Assembly (NCBI GenBank): GCA_041392625.1
Contig: JAWKLR010000009.1
Location: forward strand, 121,468-185,467
Direction of reading: 5' to 3'
DNA from: M3007 sp041392625
GTDB lineage: Bacteria > Bacteroidota > Bacteroidia > Chitinophagales > Saprospiraceae
Length of the DNA stretch: 64,000 nt
The number at the start of each line of letters is the position of its first letter. Within the stretch, counting starts at the first letter, position 1. The position numbers were made by a program, and so were the translations under genes. This document shows, piece by piece, positions 34,067 to 44,119 of the stretch. The notes under the pieces were generated by a model that made no database searches, was not told where the DNA came from, and saw nothing but the letters and a program-made list of their open reading frames with translations.

Positions 34067-35074
34067 CTACCGGATTTCAGCAGTACCGAAGAAATAAGGA
34101 TACCCCCGGAAGATGGGACCAAATACATTGTCCTGAACCAGGAAAAAATCACGTTTATCTACTTCTGCAAAGTACCGCATCACGTACTGCTCATTGTTGT
34201 CGGGCCGGGTTTCAATAGCCACTGGCCAGAAGCGAACTTCCTTGTTTTCACCATCATTTTTCTTCACATTAACGATAGCAAAAGGCACTAACTGGCTGAT
34301 AGAATCCCGTTGTGGGTGATTGGTTTCCAGGCCTTCAGCACCCAATTTTTCAAACTGAAGCAAATAGGCTTCTGCCACCCCTTTTCGCTGTGGGCGGTTG
34401 ATGGGTGTTGTGGTGGAATAAAATGGGACAACCGTGTATTCGGCCTCTCCGGTTTTTGTCAGTTTGAAGGATTCACTTTTTTGTTGTGGATATTCTACGG
34501 TAATCTCCTCAATTGCTTCGGGCTTCTCATGGTATACCGTGCGGTCTCGCCAATCAATTTCATCCAGCATGTATCGAACCCGTAACTGACCAATAAAGGA
34601 AGGAACGTGTACCACGTAAGGTTGTTCGGCATTTTCCATGATCATGAAGGTTCCCCGCTCATCGTTGGTCACGCCGCCAACAAAAAACACTTTAAACTTT
34701 TTTCCATTCTTGTCGTACAACTCTACCTTGATTCCATCACTGGCCAGACTTTTAATGAGTGTTGGCTCAGATGCATTGGTTGGTATGTACCAAACAGTCT
34801 GTTGCTCAATGGTGCTGAGCAGCGACTCAACGGCAGTTGGCCGGGCACGATGCTTTTCGTTATATAGCCAATGGTCGCTTTTGCGGTCCAGTGTCACAGT
34901 ACGGCCGGATTTATCGGCGAGGAAAATCCGGTAAATCTTATCGGTATCCGGAACAGAAAAATCCATATCCCAGGATACCCGGGAGGCGTTGGAATTGTCT
35001 TTGAGAAATAACACGTATACAGCGCTGGCGCCCAAAATCACAAAGAGGGCTGCCAACAGAACAGTTCGTTTCAT
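34067..35074 (-). CDS. DUF4340-family protein
   Basis: 335 aa, one N-terminal membrane anchor (RTVLLAALFVILGASAVYVL), then a periplasmic beta-rich region. The middle has SDHWLYNEKHRARPTAVESL and VFFVGGVTNDERGTFMIM, matching the DUF4340 pattern of proteins associated with gliding/ABC-type gld systems in Bacteroidota. No catalytic residue is recognised. It may work with an ABC transporter, but none is adjacent. Confidence 0.8.
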   Translation of the reverse strand: MKRTVLLAALFVILGASAVYVLFLKDNSNASRVSWDMDFSVPDTDKIYRIFLADKSGRTVTLDRKSDHWLYNEKHRARPTAVESLLSTIEQQTVWYIPTNASEPTLIKSLASDGIKVELYDKNGKKFKVFFVGGVTNDERGTFMIMENAEQPYVVHVPSFIGQLRVRYMLDEIDWRDRTVYHEKPEAIEEITVEYPQQKSESFKLTKTGEAEYTVVPFYSTTTPINRPQRKGVAEAYLLQFEKLGAEGLETNHPQRDSISQLVPFAIVNVKKNDGENKEVRFWPVAIETRPDNNEQYVMRYFAEVDKRDFFLVQDNVFGPIFRGYPYFFGTAEIR

Positions 35075-35267
35075 GGCAGTGGTTTTTTAAATAAATCGAA
35101 GTAGTACTCCGGTTAAAAAGAAAAAGGAAAGTAAGGGCAAGGTTTGGCTGCTCCGAGAGATTATGGCACAAAAAAAGAACATTGTAGCGAACAAAGCAAG
35201 CATGTCAGCATATTTTTAAAGGCAATGAATAAATGCTACAACAGAAATACACCGTTTTTTAATGGCA

Positions 35268-35300
35268 TAAAAAAAGCCTGCTCCGCATTGCGCGGAGCAG
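35268..35300 (-). terminator. Terminator after the HtrA protease gene
   Basis: On the minus strand, stem CTGCTCCGC / GCGGAGCAG (35278-35300), loop of five bases, followed by GC then a T-run (complement of 35268-35275). It lies 68 bases beyond the stop of the protease gene, which is read leftward. Confidence 0.88.
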
Positions 35301-35367
35301 ACACATCAAAACAAAACGAAAAACCAACTTTATTTAAGTCCGGATGAACCGGATTGTTGTCTTGTTA

Positions 35368-36528
35368 TTAACCGGTGTAGCGGGAACGCAGACGAACCGG
35401 AATATCGGTACGTTTGCCTGCGCGCATTACCGTAAGGGTGATGGTCTCACCAACTTTAGAACGTCCAACCAGTTCTCGAAGTTCTGGCAGCCCTGTCACA
35501 TTTTTGCCATTTATTTCCACGATGATGTCCTTCTCCTGAACACCGGCACGGGAAGCGGAACCTTCCGGATCAATGCCGAGAATGGCAACTCCCTGCGTAT
35601 ATGGCACATTGATTTCGTGGGCGAGGTCTTCGTCCATCGGTGCAATATCCACCCCGAGGTAAGCCCGGCGGAATTCGCCGTATTTGATGAGGTCATCGGC
35701 AATCCGGGTAACCTGGTTAACCGGGATGGCAAATGAATATCCGGCAAAGGTTCCTGTAGGCGTAGCGATAGCGGAGTTGATACCAATGAGTTTTCCATTG
35801 ATGTCGACCAGTGCACCACCGGAGTTACCGGGGTTCACAGCGGCATCGGTTTGAATAAAGGACTCAATGGCCATACCGCCTTGAATGATATTGATATCGC
35901 GACCTTTGGCGCTGATGATTCCGGCAGTGACAGTGGAGGTCAGGTCAAATGGGTTTCCGACGGCAAGTGCCCACTGTCCTACCTTGACATCATCTGAATT
36001 TCCTATTTCAATTGCCGGTAAGTTGCCGGCATCAATTTTTATTACGGCCATGTCGGTATTTTGATCCCGGCCTACCAGACGGGCTTTGAATTCGCGGTTA
36101 TCGTGGAGTACCACGGTAAACTCATCGGCAAATTCAACCACATGGTTGTTGGTCAGGATGTAACCATCCTGGCTGTATATAACCCCGGAACCGGAGCCGG
36201 TACGCGGGCGAGCATAATCATCGTAGGTAAAAAAGTCATCTCCGAAGAAGAAGCGAAACGGGTTTGATTCCCGTTGTCTTTGAATCGCAGTTTCTTTGCT
36301 TTCACTGGCTTTGATGTGTACAACAGCAGGCATAGCCTTTTCAGCGGAACGGGTGAAATCAAAAGATGGGGGTGTGTTCCCATAAGCCACCTGTCGGGCA
36401 GGTGCAGTTTGCTGTACGTCGTTCTGATACTGTGCCTGAGGGCTGTCTTTTTCAAACGCTTTTTCGGCTCCAAATACGACAAGGCCTCCTAGGGCACCGG
36501 CGAGTAGCATGGAAAAAAATTTGTTCAT
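35368..36528 (-). CDS. HtrA/DegP-type periplasmic serine protease (one PDZ domain)
   Basis: 386 aa. N-terminal membrane/signal segment (1-20). Trypsin-like domain with catalytic His129 (TNNHVVEF), Asp159 (NTDMAVIK) and Ser236 (NPGNSGGAL). One PDZ domain (about 290-380) carries GVAILGIDPEGSASRAGVQE and IVEINGKNVTGLPELREL. Length fits the one-PDZ DegS/HhoA class. It degrades or chaperones misfolded envelope proteins and senses stress. A terminator follows; the long 345-base upstream gap separates it from a divergent HD-domain gene. Confidence 0.93.
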   Translation of the reverse strand: MNKFFSMLLAGALGGLVVFGAEKAFEKDSPQAQYQNDVQQTAPARQVAYGNTPPSFDFTRSAEKAMPAVVHIKASESKETAIQRQRESNPFRFFFGDDFFTYDDYARPRTGSGSGVIYSQDGYILTNNHVVEFADEFTVVLHDNREFKARLVGRDQNTDMAVIKIDAGNLPAIEIGNSDDVKVGQWALAVGNPFDLTSTVTAGIISAKGRDINIIQGGMAIESFIQTDAAVNPGNSGGALVDINGKLIGINSAIATPTGTFAGYSFAIPVNQVTRIADDLIKYGEFRRAYLGVDIAPMDEDLAHEINVPYTQGVAILGIDPEGSASRAGVQEKDIIVEINGKNVTGLPELRELVGRSKVGETITLTVMRAGKRTDIPVRLRSRYTG

Positions 36529-36873
36529 AGCGAGTACTTTTTTTTATAAAATGCATTCAATTTAGGTGTATAAAAGCAGGAATTTGATTTGTGCTTTTTT
36601 CACTGCATAAAACTGAAGACGAATTTAAAACGACTTTGTAAAAAAATTGCTGTGCTTAAGTTGTACTTTAACGTCTCGTTAACCTATATTTAAAAAGCCC
36701 GGCAACACTTTGCCTTGTTGATTGGTTATACAGGGTATAACAACTGAAAACCCCGCTTTGGTTCCGCAGGGTATGCAAGTGTGCTTGGAAAATCAAACGA
36801 AAAAAAAGCGCTTTCGTTTGCTCAAAAATTATTTTCACGACAAACTTCAATAGTATTTCGATAAACGTCCGGA
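36529..36873. other. Divergent non-coding gap with two small inverted repeats
   Basis: 345 bases of AT-rich sequence between divergent protease and HD-domain genes. It contains a 6-pair palindrome TTATAC-AGG-GTATAA (36726-36740) and a stem CAAACGAAA / TTTCGTTTG (36794-36820). No exact TAnnTTTG promoter was found for either gene, so the promoters may use a variant form. Confidence 0.4.
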
Positions 36874-37488
36874 ATGAATCGCCTCCTCGAACAACCTAAC
36901 GGCCTGGAACTTTTGTTGCGCCCGGAAACAGCGCTGGAAGCCAAACTGCTTTCAGTACCTGCATTTCGGGAGGGCATGTTTTGGGGTGAACCGCGGTTTG
37001 GTCATCCGGAAGGGAAGGTCGCTCTGCACGTACGGGAAGTTCTGGACAATGTGGATCGGATTCCCGGTCTGGCCAAAAAAGCCCGGGAACAATTGCGTTT
37101 GATTTCTTTTGCACACGATGCATTCAAATACGCCGAAGACAAAAGCCGTCCGCGAGACTGGAGTAAGCACCACGGGATGTTGGCCAGAAAATTTATGGAA
37201 GCATACACCAATGATCCGGTTGTACTGGAGATTTTGGAAACACACGATGATGCCTATTATGCCTGGAACACGGAGCGGCGCGGTTCCACACTTGATTTTT
37301 TTAATGAAAACAAGAGCCTGGAGGAACTTCTTGTGCGGGTAAAGGACTTCTTACAATTGTACTATTTGTTCTTTAAATGCGACACCCAAACGGGAGACAA
37401 AACCCAATCGTCGCTCAAGTGGTTTGAAAGCCGGGTTGAGGGAATTGAAATCGTTCCGATACGGGAATCGGAAAAAAACTCCCAGTAA
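36874..37488 (+). CDS. HD-domain phosphohydrolase-like protein
   Basis: 204 aa, soluble. GHPEGKVALHVREVLDNV (His44, His52), LISFAHDAFKYA with the HD pair (His81-Asp82) and DWSKHHGMLARKFM (His99/100), then ETHDDAYYAW (124-130), fit a HD-superfamily metal-binding site. No nucleotide or second domain is visible, so substrate unknown. It sits between a divergent protease and metG (54-base gap) on the same strand as metG. Confidence 0.8.
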   Translation: MNRLLEQPNGLELLLRPETALEAKLLSVPAFREGMFWGEPRFGHPEGKVALHVREVLDNVDRIPGLAKKAREQLRLISFAHDAFKYAEDKSRPRDWSKHHGMLARKFMEAYTNDPVVLEILETHDDAYYAWNTERRGSTLDFFNENKSLEELLVRVKDFLQLYYLFFKCDTQTGDKTQSSLKWFESRVEGIEIVPIRESEKNSQ

Positions 37489-37530
37489 TTCAAACTCTGA
37501 ATCCAGAAGCCAATTTCTCCAACAAGTTTT

Positions 37531-37538
37531 TACCTTTG
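37531..37538 (+). promoter_or_regulatory. Promoter -7 element close to the metG start
   Basis: TACCTTTG fits TAnnTTTG exactly and ends only four bases before the metG ATG (37543), so the transcript would be leaderless or nearly so. A matching TTG at the expected distance was not seen, so the assignment is partial. Confidence 0.4.
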
Positions 37539-37542
37539 CGCC

Positions 37543-39681
37543 ATGAAAAAACGGTTCTTAGTTACTTCTGCGTTGCCCTATGCCAATGGGCCTCTTCACA
37601 TCGGTCACCTGGCAGGCGCATATCTACCTGCAGATGTGTATGTTCGCTATTTGCGTTTGCTTGGAAAAGATGTATTGCACGTATGTGGCTCCGATGAGCA
37701 CGGTGCTGCCATCACCATCAAGGCTAAAAAAGAAGGCAAAACGCCCAGAGAAATTGTGGACCATTTTCATGCATTGATTCGCGATTCATTTAAGAACATC
37801 GGAATCGATTTTGACATCTACCACCGGACAAGTGCACCCATCCATCACGAGACCTCGCAGAACTTTTTTCGGACCTTGTTGGAAAAAGGCCAGTTTGAAG
37901 AAAAGCGCAGCGATCAATACTTTGATGAGGAAGCGGGCGTCTTTCTTGCCGACCGGTATATTATAGGAACCTGTCCAAAATGTGGCAACGAAGATGCTTA
38001 CGGTGACCAATGTGAAAAATGTGGCTCAACCCTTTCACCTACCGAACTTATTCAACCCAGATCTACGCTGAGCGGAAGTACGCCGGTATTAAAACCTACC
38101 ACACACTGGTACCTCAAACTGAATGAGCACGAAGCCTGGTTGCGCGAATGGATCAACACAGGAAAACTGGGTAATGAACAACTGCACGATCCGGCTACTT
38201 GGAAAAACCATGTGATCGGGCAATGCAATTCCTGGCTGGAGGGCGGACTTCAACCCCGGGCTATGACCCGCGACCTGGATTGGGGAGTAGATGTTCCCCA
38301 GGAGTTACCAGGCTCAGAAGGCAAAAAACTGTACGTTTGGTTGGACGCCCCCATCGGCTATATCTCAGCCACCCGTCAATGGGCGCTGGACAACAATAAG
38401 GATTGGGAACCCTACTGGAAAGACGAAGAAACATCACTGGTGCATTTTATTGGAAAAGACAATATTGTTTTTCACTGCCTTATTTTCCCTGCCATCCTGA
38501 AGGCGCATGGAGAATTCATTTTGCCAGAAAACGTGCCAGCAAACCAGTTTCTGAATCTGGAAGGGAAAAAACTATCCACGTCCAAAAACTGGGCTGTCTG
38601 GGTACACGAATTTTGCGAAGAACTGCCAGGCCAGGAAGATGCGCTCCGGTATAACATGATTAAAAACATGCCGGAACAGAAGGACAGTGAATTCACCTGG
38701 AAAGGGTTTCAGGAAAGCACCAACACGGAGTTGGTGAACAACCTGGCCAACTTTGTCAACCGGGTGCTAGTCCTGAGCAATAAGTACTACGGAGGTTTGG
38801 TTCCCGACATCGATCCTAGCCGGGAAATCTGGAGTGGTTGGGAACCGGAACAGCGAACCAACTACGATTCGGAATTGCATCATTTGCATAAAAAACTGGA
38901 CCAGGTAGGTCGGCACATTGAGGCCTATAATTTCCGGGAAGCGCTCAAAGCCGTTATGGAAATTTCCAGTGCCGGCAATGCACTGCTCCAATTCAACGAA
39001 CCGTGGAAAACGGTTAAGGACGACCCGGAAAATGTGAAAGTGGTGCTCAATCTTGGGTTGCAGATTTTGGCTACCCTATCTGTCGCCATTCGCCCATTCA
39101 TTCCTTTTGCTTCTACCCGACTGCGCAGCATGTTGAACCTGCCGGAGTTTAAAGACCATGGAGAATGGCTGGATGTACTGAATGAACTGGCAGAAGGCAA
39201 CCCCGTATTGCGGCCTCGCCATGCGTTGGGAACGGCGGCGCATTTGTTTGAACGGATTCCGGATGAGGTGATCGAAGCGCAAATCGCCAAACTGGAGGCC
39301 ACGCAACAGCAATCTGCTCCCGCTGCTGAATCGGCAGCGTATGCACCGGTTAAAGAAACCATCCAGTTTCCCGATTTTGAAAAACTGGATATCCGGACGA
39401 GTACCATCCTTTCGGCTGAGGCAATGCCTAAATCAAAAAAACTACTCAAACTTGAAGTAGACTTAGGCTTTGAAAAGCGGACTATTTTGTCAGGCATCGC
39501 TGAACACTACAGCCCGGAAAACCTTCCCGGAACTCTGGTGCTGGTATTGATCAACCTTGCCCCAAGAAAAATGATGGGAACGGAATCACAGGGAATGGTG
39601 CTGATGGCGGAGGATGCTGATGGCAAACTCAGTTTTGTGCAACCTGCTGCAGGCTGGCCAAACGGATTTTCAGTTCGATAA
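37543..39681 (+). CDS. metG: Methionyl-tRNA synthetase
   Basis: 712 aa, long form with a C-terminal tRNA-binding domain. HIGH motif HIGH at 19-22 in ALPYANGPLHIGHLAGAY, zinc knuckle CPKCGN...CEKCGS (about residues 146-165), KMSKS variant KLSTS (about 345) in EGKKLSTSKNW. The C-terminal EMAP/Trbp111 domain (about 605-712) has FEKLDIRTSTILSAEAMPKS and PRKMMGTESQGMVLMA. Charges initiator and elongator tRNA-Met. Frame-intact; a stretch of Ala-rich linker precedes the C-terminal domain. Confidence 0.97.
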   Translation: MKKRFLVTSALPYANGPLHIGHLAGAYLPADVYVRYLRLLGKDVLHVCGSDEHGAAITIKAKKEGKTPREIVDHFHALIRDSFKNIGIDFDIYHRTSAPIHHETSQNFFRTLLEKGQFEEKRSDQYFDEEAGVFLADRYIIGTCPKCGNEDAYGDQCEKCGSTLSPTELIQPRSTLSGSTPVLKPTTHWYLKLNEHEAWLREWINTGKLGNEQLHDPATWKNHVIGQCNSWLEGGLQPRAMTRDLDWGVDVPQELPGSEGKKLYVWLDAPIGYISATRQWALDNNKDWEPYWKDEETSLVHFIGKDNIVFHCLIFPAILKAHGEFILPENVPANQFLNLEGKKLSTSKNWAVWVHEFCEELPGQEDALRYNMIKNMPEQKDSEFTWKGFQESTNTELVNNLANFVNRVLVLSNKYYGGLVPDIDPSREIWSGWEPEQRTNYDSELHHLHKKLDQVGRHIEAYNFREALKAVMEISSAGNALLQFNEPWKTVKDDPENVKVVLNLGLQILATLSVAIRPFIPFASTRLRSMLNLPEFKDHGEWLDVLNELAEGNPVLRPRHALGTAAHLFERIPDEVIEAQIAKLEATQQQSAPAAESAAYAPVKETIQFPDFEKLDIRTSTILSAEAMPKSKKLLKLEVDLGFEKRTILSGIAEHYSPENLPGTLVLVLINLAPRKMMGTESQGMVLMAEDADGKLSFVQPAAGWPNGFSVR

Positions 39682-39691
39682 ACCACACGAT

Positions 39692-40201
39692 TTAAGGCTG
39701 TTTTACCCAGACACTCCTGAATATATACCAGGCCAGGAAAAGTCCGATCGAGCCCATAAAGCCGAACATGACTCTGTTATCCAGCGGGGTTCCATGTTGT
39801 AAAGCTCCCTGAACCGTTGCCCAGATAATGTAAGCGAACAACAGCATACACATTGCTTTCAATCCGCGAATCAGATACACAGCCATCCGGTATTGGCTTG
39901 CTGCATTTTCTTCGGTAATGCGCACTGCATAATTGTAGATATGGGGGAAGCGCGCCAAAATAGTGAATAGAACAAAAAGCCCTGTACCCAATACCGGAAG
40001 AATCCAGACCTGATTTTTGCTTCCATATTGATCGGGCTCACCCAGATGGTTGAAGTGGGTGGGAATGGTATCGGGCAGATCGTAGAAATTCCAAATTGGC
40101 AGGACTAATAACAAGATCAATCCAACTGCTGCGAGCGCTTCGAGCAGCATGTCAAAAGAAGTCATTTCCACATTTATACGAGGACGCGTTTGATTTGCCA
40201 T
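39692..40201 (-). CDS. DUF1648-domain membrane protein
   Basis: 169 aa with four predicted transmembrane segments. The first loop has IWNFYDLPDTIPTHFNHLGE, the P-x-[IM]-P-x-H-[FW]-N-x-x-G signature of DUF1648. These are common small inner-membrane proteins related to SdpI-type immunity proteins, but no such partner is present. Convergent with metG (10-base gap). Confidence 0.88.
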   Translation of the reverse strand: MANQTRPRINVEMTSFDMLLEALAAVGLILLLVLPIWNFYDLPDTIPTHFNHLGEPDQYGSKNQVWILPVLGTGLFVLFTILARFPHIYNYAVRITEENAASQYRMAVYLIRGLKAMCMLLFAYIIWATVQGALQHGTPLDNRVMFGFMGSIGLFLAWYIFRSVWVKQP

Positions 40202-40476
40202 TTTAGATCAAATTAGTTCAATAAAAACGAATTGCCTTTGGTGCAGGCAACTTCTCTGCGCATTGGTTTGTCATTTAACGACAAGCCTTATGCAATTATA
40301 ATCTTTTTGACATAAATAGCGTTTAGATTTAGATGTGAGTGAATTTTCTGTCGATCAATTGTATTTTTCGGCTGGATCGATCTTCTTGAACTTAAATACA
40401 TTCCAGAGTCGAAACTCATTTTCACATTTAACAGGCCTCATGCAACCGTACTTCCTTTTCTGAAACTCAGCGCACT

Positions 40477-43400
40477 ATGCGATACGTATACCTATTTTTC
40501 CTTTTGCTTCCGGGTTTTTCATTTGCCCAAACCACCTCTCAGACCTCGTTTGGAAAAAACAGGGTGCAGTACCACCGTCAGTTTGACGATTGGCTTCATT
40601 ATGAATCCCCTCATTTTGACACGTATTGGTATGGGGATGCGCGCAATGTAGCACAGGCTGCTTTGCAGTTTGCAGAGTATGATTTTGAAGCCATTCAGAA
40701 ATTACTTGAGCATCAAATGACTGCCCGCATTGAAGTGCTAGTTTTTATTGACCTGAGTGATTTGAAGCAAAGCAACATTGGGGAAGATGAGATATTTAAG
40801 TTGAAAGCCGGTGAGACAAAGGTTGTAGGCAACAAAATCTTTGCATTTTTTGACGGAAACCACCTGAACCTACGCAAGCAACTGCGGGAAGGAATTGCAG
40901 GGGTGGTCTTAAACTCCATGTTGTTTGGCGCAAACCTGCAGGAGATTGTACAAAATGCCGTTTTGCTCAACCTGCCTGGTTGGTATACCAACGGACTACT
41001 CGCTTATTGTGGTGAAGAATGGAGCGAAGAACAGGATGATGCTCTGCGGGATCTGATTCTAAGTGAAAAATATAGCAATTTTGATAAACTAGCGCTTGAA
41101 CATCCACGACTGGCGGGGCATGCCTTCTGGTATTACATCGGGTTAAACTTTGGCAAGGGAACGGTCAGCAACCTGTTATACCTTACTCGAATCAACCGCA
41201 GTGTGGACGCTGGTTTTTTATACGTATTGGGCAGTGGGTATGACCGGACTTCCGAGGCATTGATGGAGTATTTCAAACAACGCTATCAGGAAGAAGCGCT
41301 CTATACCAGTAACCGCCACGACGGAGAGTTGATTTCATTTAAAAACAAACGCAACCTTCCCATTACTCAACTTAAGCTTAGCCCCGATGGGAAACGCCTG
41401 ATTTGGGTAACAAATGACATTGGCAAATGGAAAGTATGGCACTATGACATTGCCACTGAAAAACGGACCTGCCTGCTCAAGGGCGGTGTTCGAAATGCCC
41501 AACAAACTGCCGACCTAAATTACCCCCTTCTGGCCTGGCATCCGGACAATCAGCAACTGGCTGTTTTGTATGAACAAAAAGACGAGTTGCTTTTAAAAGT
41601 TATAGATCCGCAAACAAAAGAAACCAACCGTGCGATTCTTGCACCGGATTATCAGCGAATCTTCAGTATGGAATACATCAACCCCGGCGACCTGTTGTTT
41701 TCTGCTGCCGTTCAGGGGTATTCAGATTTGTTTATCTACCATACCGTCAACCGACAAACAGAACGCTTGACACAGGACTTCTGGGATGATCTGGATGCAA
41801 GCATTACTGAGCTTGACGGGCATAAAGGAGTGTTGTTTAGCAGCAACCGAATTTCGGATACGCTTAAGCCTCAAAAAATGGACACCATCCTTCCCTTAGG
41901 GCCGTTTGATGTGTTCTTTTTGGACTTACAAACCCGTTCCCCGGTACTTCGTCAAATAACATTTACACCGGATGCCGATGAGCGGCTACCCAGAGGGACA
42001 AGTGCAGGCTATTTCTCGTATATGAGTGATGCCAGCGGCATTTTAAACAGACAGGCTGGCCTCTTGGAGCCCTACACCGCATTTTACCAAACCATATTTT
42101 ATTTGAATGATGGTGCAGAGGTTCGGAGTTTGAACATGGATAAAAGTGGGGAATGGCCGACGGAAAAGGCCCTGGGATACCTTGCTCCGGAGGACAGTGT
42201 CCGGGTAAACATCGACTCGACAACCATAGATAGTATTCGTGTGGTCCCATTTATTCAGAAACGGGCTAAAACGTACAATCAGACAAATTACAATCGGAAT
42301 TTAATAAACCACTCCTATTCAGCCGATGGAGTCCGACTGGCTGAGCAATGGTATCAGAATGGACAAACGCATATCCAACTCAGCAACTACGATCCAAAAC
42401 AACAAAAGCCTGTTTGGATAACCCGTCACCAGGCAATGAACATGCGTTCGCGCGGGCAGGCGGTAATACAAGAGATTTCCGAGCCCCTCAATGAACCGGT
42501 TGACGACGACCAATCGAATTTTTCACCCGAACCTTTACCTGAAATTCAAAACAACAGGGATAGTGTCATTGTCATCGACCCCGGGGCTTATTTTCAGGTA
42601 CCAGAACATTTATCCACCCCAAATCCTGTTGTAGAGAAAGCCAAGGTAGCAGATCCGGAAACAGAAGTTCCGGAACGGAAAGAAAGCCAGCCGAAGGCAC
42701 AGATTGCACAGGAGCCGGCACGGAAACCGGCAGTAGAATTTGGCAAGGATGGATCTGTTATTAAATTCATGCCTTCGCGCATAGTTGCCTACCGACTTCG
42801 TTTCAGAACCGACTACATTTCAACCAGCATGGACAACAACCTGCTTTTTGAAGGTCTGGACAGCTATGCAGGTTCTCCAAACGGATTCCAGACACCACCG
42901 CCGGGTGTGCTTTTTAAGGCGAACCTGAAAGACCTGCTGGAAGACTATGTACTGGAAGCCGGGTTCCGACTCCCAACCACCTTCAATGGAGCAGAATATT
43001 ACCTTTGGTTTGACAACAAAAAAAGACGAATAGATAAACGGGTGGCTTTGTACAGAAAAACCCTGATATCCACACTGGACCCAGGGCAAATCGGAAACCC
43101 GGCAGGCCCGACCCAGGTTCGAACCAACACCCTGCTGGGGCAGTATGAACTGCGATACCCCTTGAATACATACACGAGTATTCGGGGAACATTTACCCTG
43201 AGACAGGATAAAGCCATTACACTTACGACAAATGCCCCAACCCTGGAGGCTCCGGATTATGCCGAGCAGCGCGCATCCTTCCGCCTGAGCACCGTGTATG
43301 ATAATACCGTTGACATTGATATGAACCTGCGTACGGGAACTCGTGCAAAGGTGTTTGTTGAGGCAGTCAAACGATTTGAATTTAATACGCAGCCAAATTG

Positions 43401-44031
43401 GAGCCTGAAATTCAATAGTGGATTTATGACTGTTGTGGGACTGGATGCAAGGCATTACCAACGTCTGGATCGCAAGTCCATTCTGGCTATGCGACTTTCC
43501 GGAGCAACGAACTTTGGCTCTGAGCGCATACTTTACTTTTTGGGTGGGGTTGACAAATGGGTTTTTCCTAAATTTAACAACAACATTCCTATTCCTCAGG
43601 ATGGTAATTTTGCGTACCAGACCCTTGCAGCCAACCTGCGCGGTTTCCGGCAAAATATCCGGAATGGAAGTTCGTATGCCTTGTTCAACTCTGAATTGCG
43701 CGTTCCTATTTTCAAGTACTTTTCCAGAAAGCCGGTCATGAGTAACTTCTGGAGAAGTTTCCAGCTGGTAGGGTTCTTTGATGCCGGTACAGCCTGGCAG
43801 GGCCGGACTCCATATAGCGGGGACAATCCACTGAACACTGTGGTTGTAGAAAACCCTCCAACGGTATCGGTCAAAGTTAATTACTTCCGCGATCCATTAG
43901 TAGCCGGCTATGGTGTTGGACTTCGCTCCCTGTTGTTTGGAATGCACATCCGTCTGGATTATGCCTGGGGAATTGAAACACGGGTAGTTCAAAAGCCCAT
44001 GTTGCACGTAGCGTTGGGCACTGATTTTTAG
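40477..44031 (+). CDS. Large propeller and barrel outer-membrane protein
   Basis: 1184 aa. Signal peptide (1-17, FFLLLPGFSFAQ). An N-terminal region (about 28-260) resembles peptidase-MA-like gluzincins: LREGIAGVVLNSMLFG and LPGWYTNGLLAYCGE, but HExxH is absent, so no protease activity is implied. Then a TolB-like PD40 propeller (about 280-600; LKLSPDGKRLIWVTNDIGKW, YPLLAWHPDNQQLAVL). A Pro/Glu-rich linker (about 640-770) leads to a C-terminal beta-barrel (about 780-1184) with the Omp85/BamA-like end VAGYGVGLRSLLFGMHIRLD. Likely an outer-membrane protein with a periplasmic or surface propeller. Frame-intact. Confidence 0.75.
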   Translation: MRYVYLFFLLLPGFSFAQTTSQTSFGKNRVQYHRQFDDWLHYESPHFDTYWYGDARNVAQAALQFAEYDFEAIQKLLEHQMTARIEVLVFIDLSDLKQSNIGEDEIFKLKAGETKVVGNKIFAFFDGNHLNLRKQLREGIAGVVLNSMLFGANLQEIVQNAVLLNLPGWYTNGLLAYCGEEWSEEQDDALRDLILSEKYSNFDKLALEHPRLAGHAFWYYIGLNFGKGTVSNLLYLTRINRSVDAGFLYVLGSGYDRTSEALMEYFKQRYQEEALYTSNRHDGELISFKNKRNLPITQLKLSPDGKRLIWVTNDIGKWKVWHYDIATEKRTCLLKGGVRNAQQTADLNYPLLAWHPDNQQLAVLYEQKDELLLKVIDPQTKETNRAILAPDYQRIFSMEYINPGDLLFSAAVQGYSDLFIYHTVNRQTERLTQDFWDDLDASITELDGHKGVLFSSNRISDTLKPQKMDTILPLGPFDVFFLDLQTRSPVLRQITFTPDADERLPRGTSAGYFSYMSDASGILNRQAGLLEPYTAFYQTIFYLNDGAEVRSLNMDKSGEWPTEKALGYLAPEDSVRVNIDSTTIDSIRVVPFIQKRAKTYNQTNYNRNLINHSYSADGVRLAEQWYQNGQTHIQLSNYDPKQQKPVWITRHQAMNMRSRGQAVIQEISEPLNEPVDDDQSNFSPEPLPEIQNNRDSVIVIDPGAYFQVPEHLSTPNPVVEKAKVADPETEVPERKESQPKAQIAQEPARKPAVEFGKDGSVIKFMPSRIVAYRLRFRTDYISTSMDNNLLFEGLDSYAGSPNGFQTPPPGVLFKANLKDLLEDYVLEAGFRLPTTFNGAEYYLWFDNKKRRIDKRVALYRKTLISTLDPGQIGNPAGPTQVRTNTLLGQYELRYPLNTYTSIRGTFTLRQDKAITLTTNAPTLEAPDYAEQRASFRLSTVYDNTVDIDMNLRTGTRAKVFVEAVKRFEFNTQPNWSLKFNSGFMTVVGLDARHYQRLDRKSILAMRLSGATNFGSERILYFLGGVDKWVFPKFNNNIPIPQDGNFAYQTLAANLRGFRQNIRNGSSYALFNSELRVPIFKYFSRKPVMSNFWRSFQLVGFFDAGTAWQGRTPYSGDNPLNTVVVENPPTVSVKVNYFRDPLVAGYGVGLRSLLFGMHIRLDYAWGIETRVVQKPMLHVALGTDF

Positions 44032-44067
44032 AGCAGATTTGCACTCGAAAAGCACAGACTAGAAATT

Positions 44068-44105
44068 GAAGCGGGCGTTTGGAAAAGATTCCAAGCGCCC
44101 GCTTC
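44068..44105. terminator. Shared hairpin between convergent genes
   Basis: Stem GAAGCGGGCG / CGCCCGCTTC, extended to a near-perfect stem with loop AAGA, between the convergent outer-membrane and serine-hydrolase genes. There is no long T-run on either strand, so a bidirectional terminator is probable but weaker. Confidence 0.55.
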
Positions 44106-44119
44106 AACATTACAGCCAC

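Noticed and set aside
36726..36820. Small palindromes between the protease and HD-domain genes
   Set aside because: The TTATAC/GTATAA palindrome and the CAAACGAAA stem could be operators or a terminator, but no regulator or T-run supports them.
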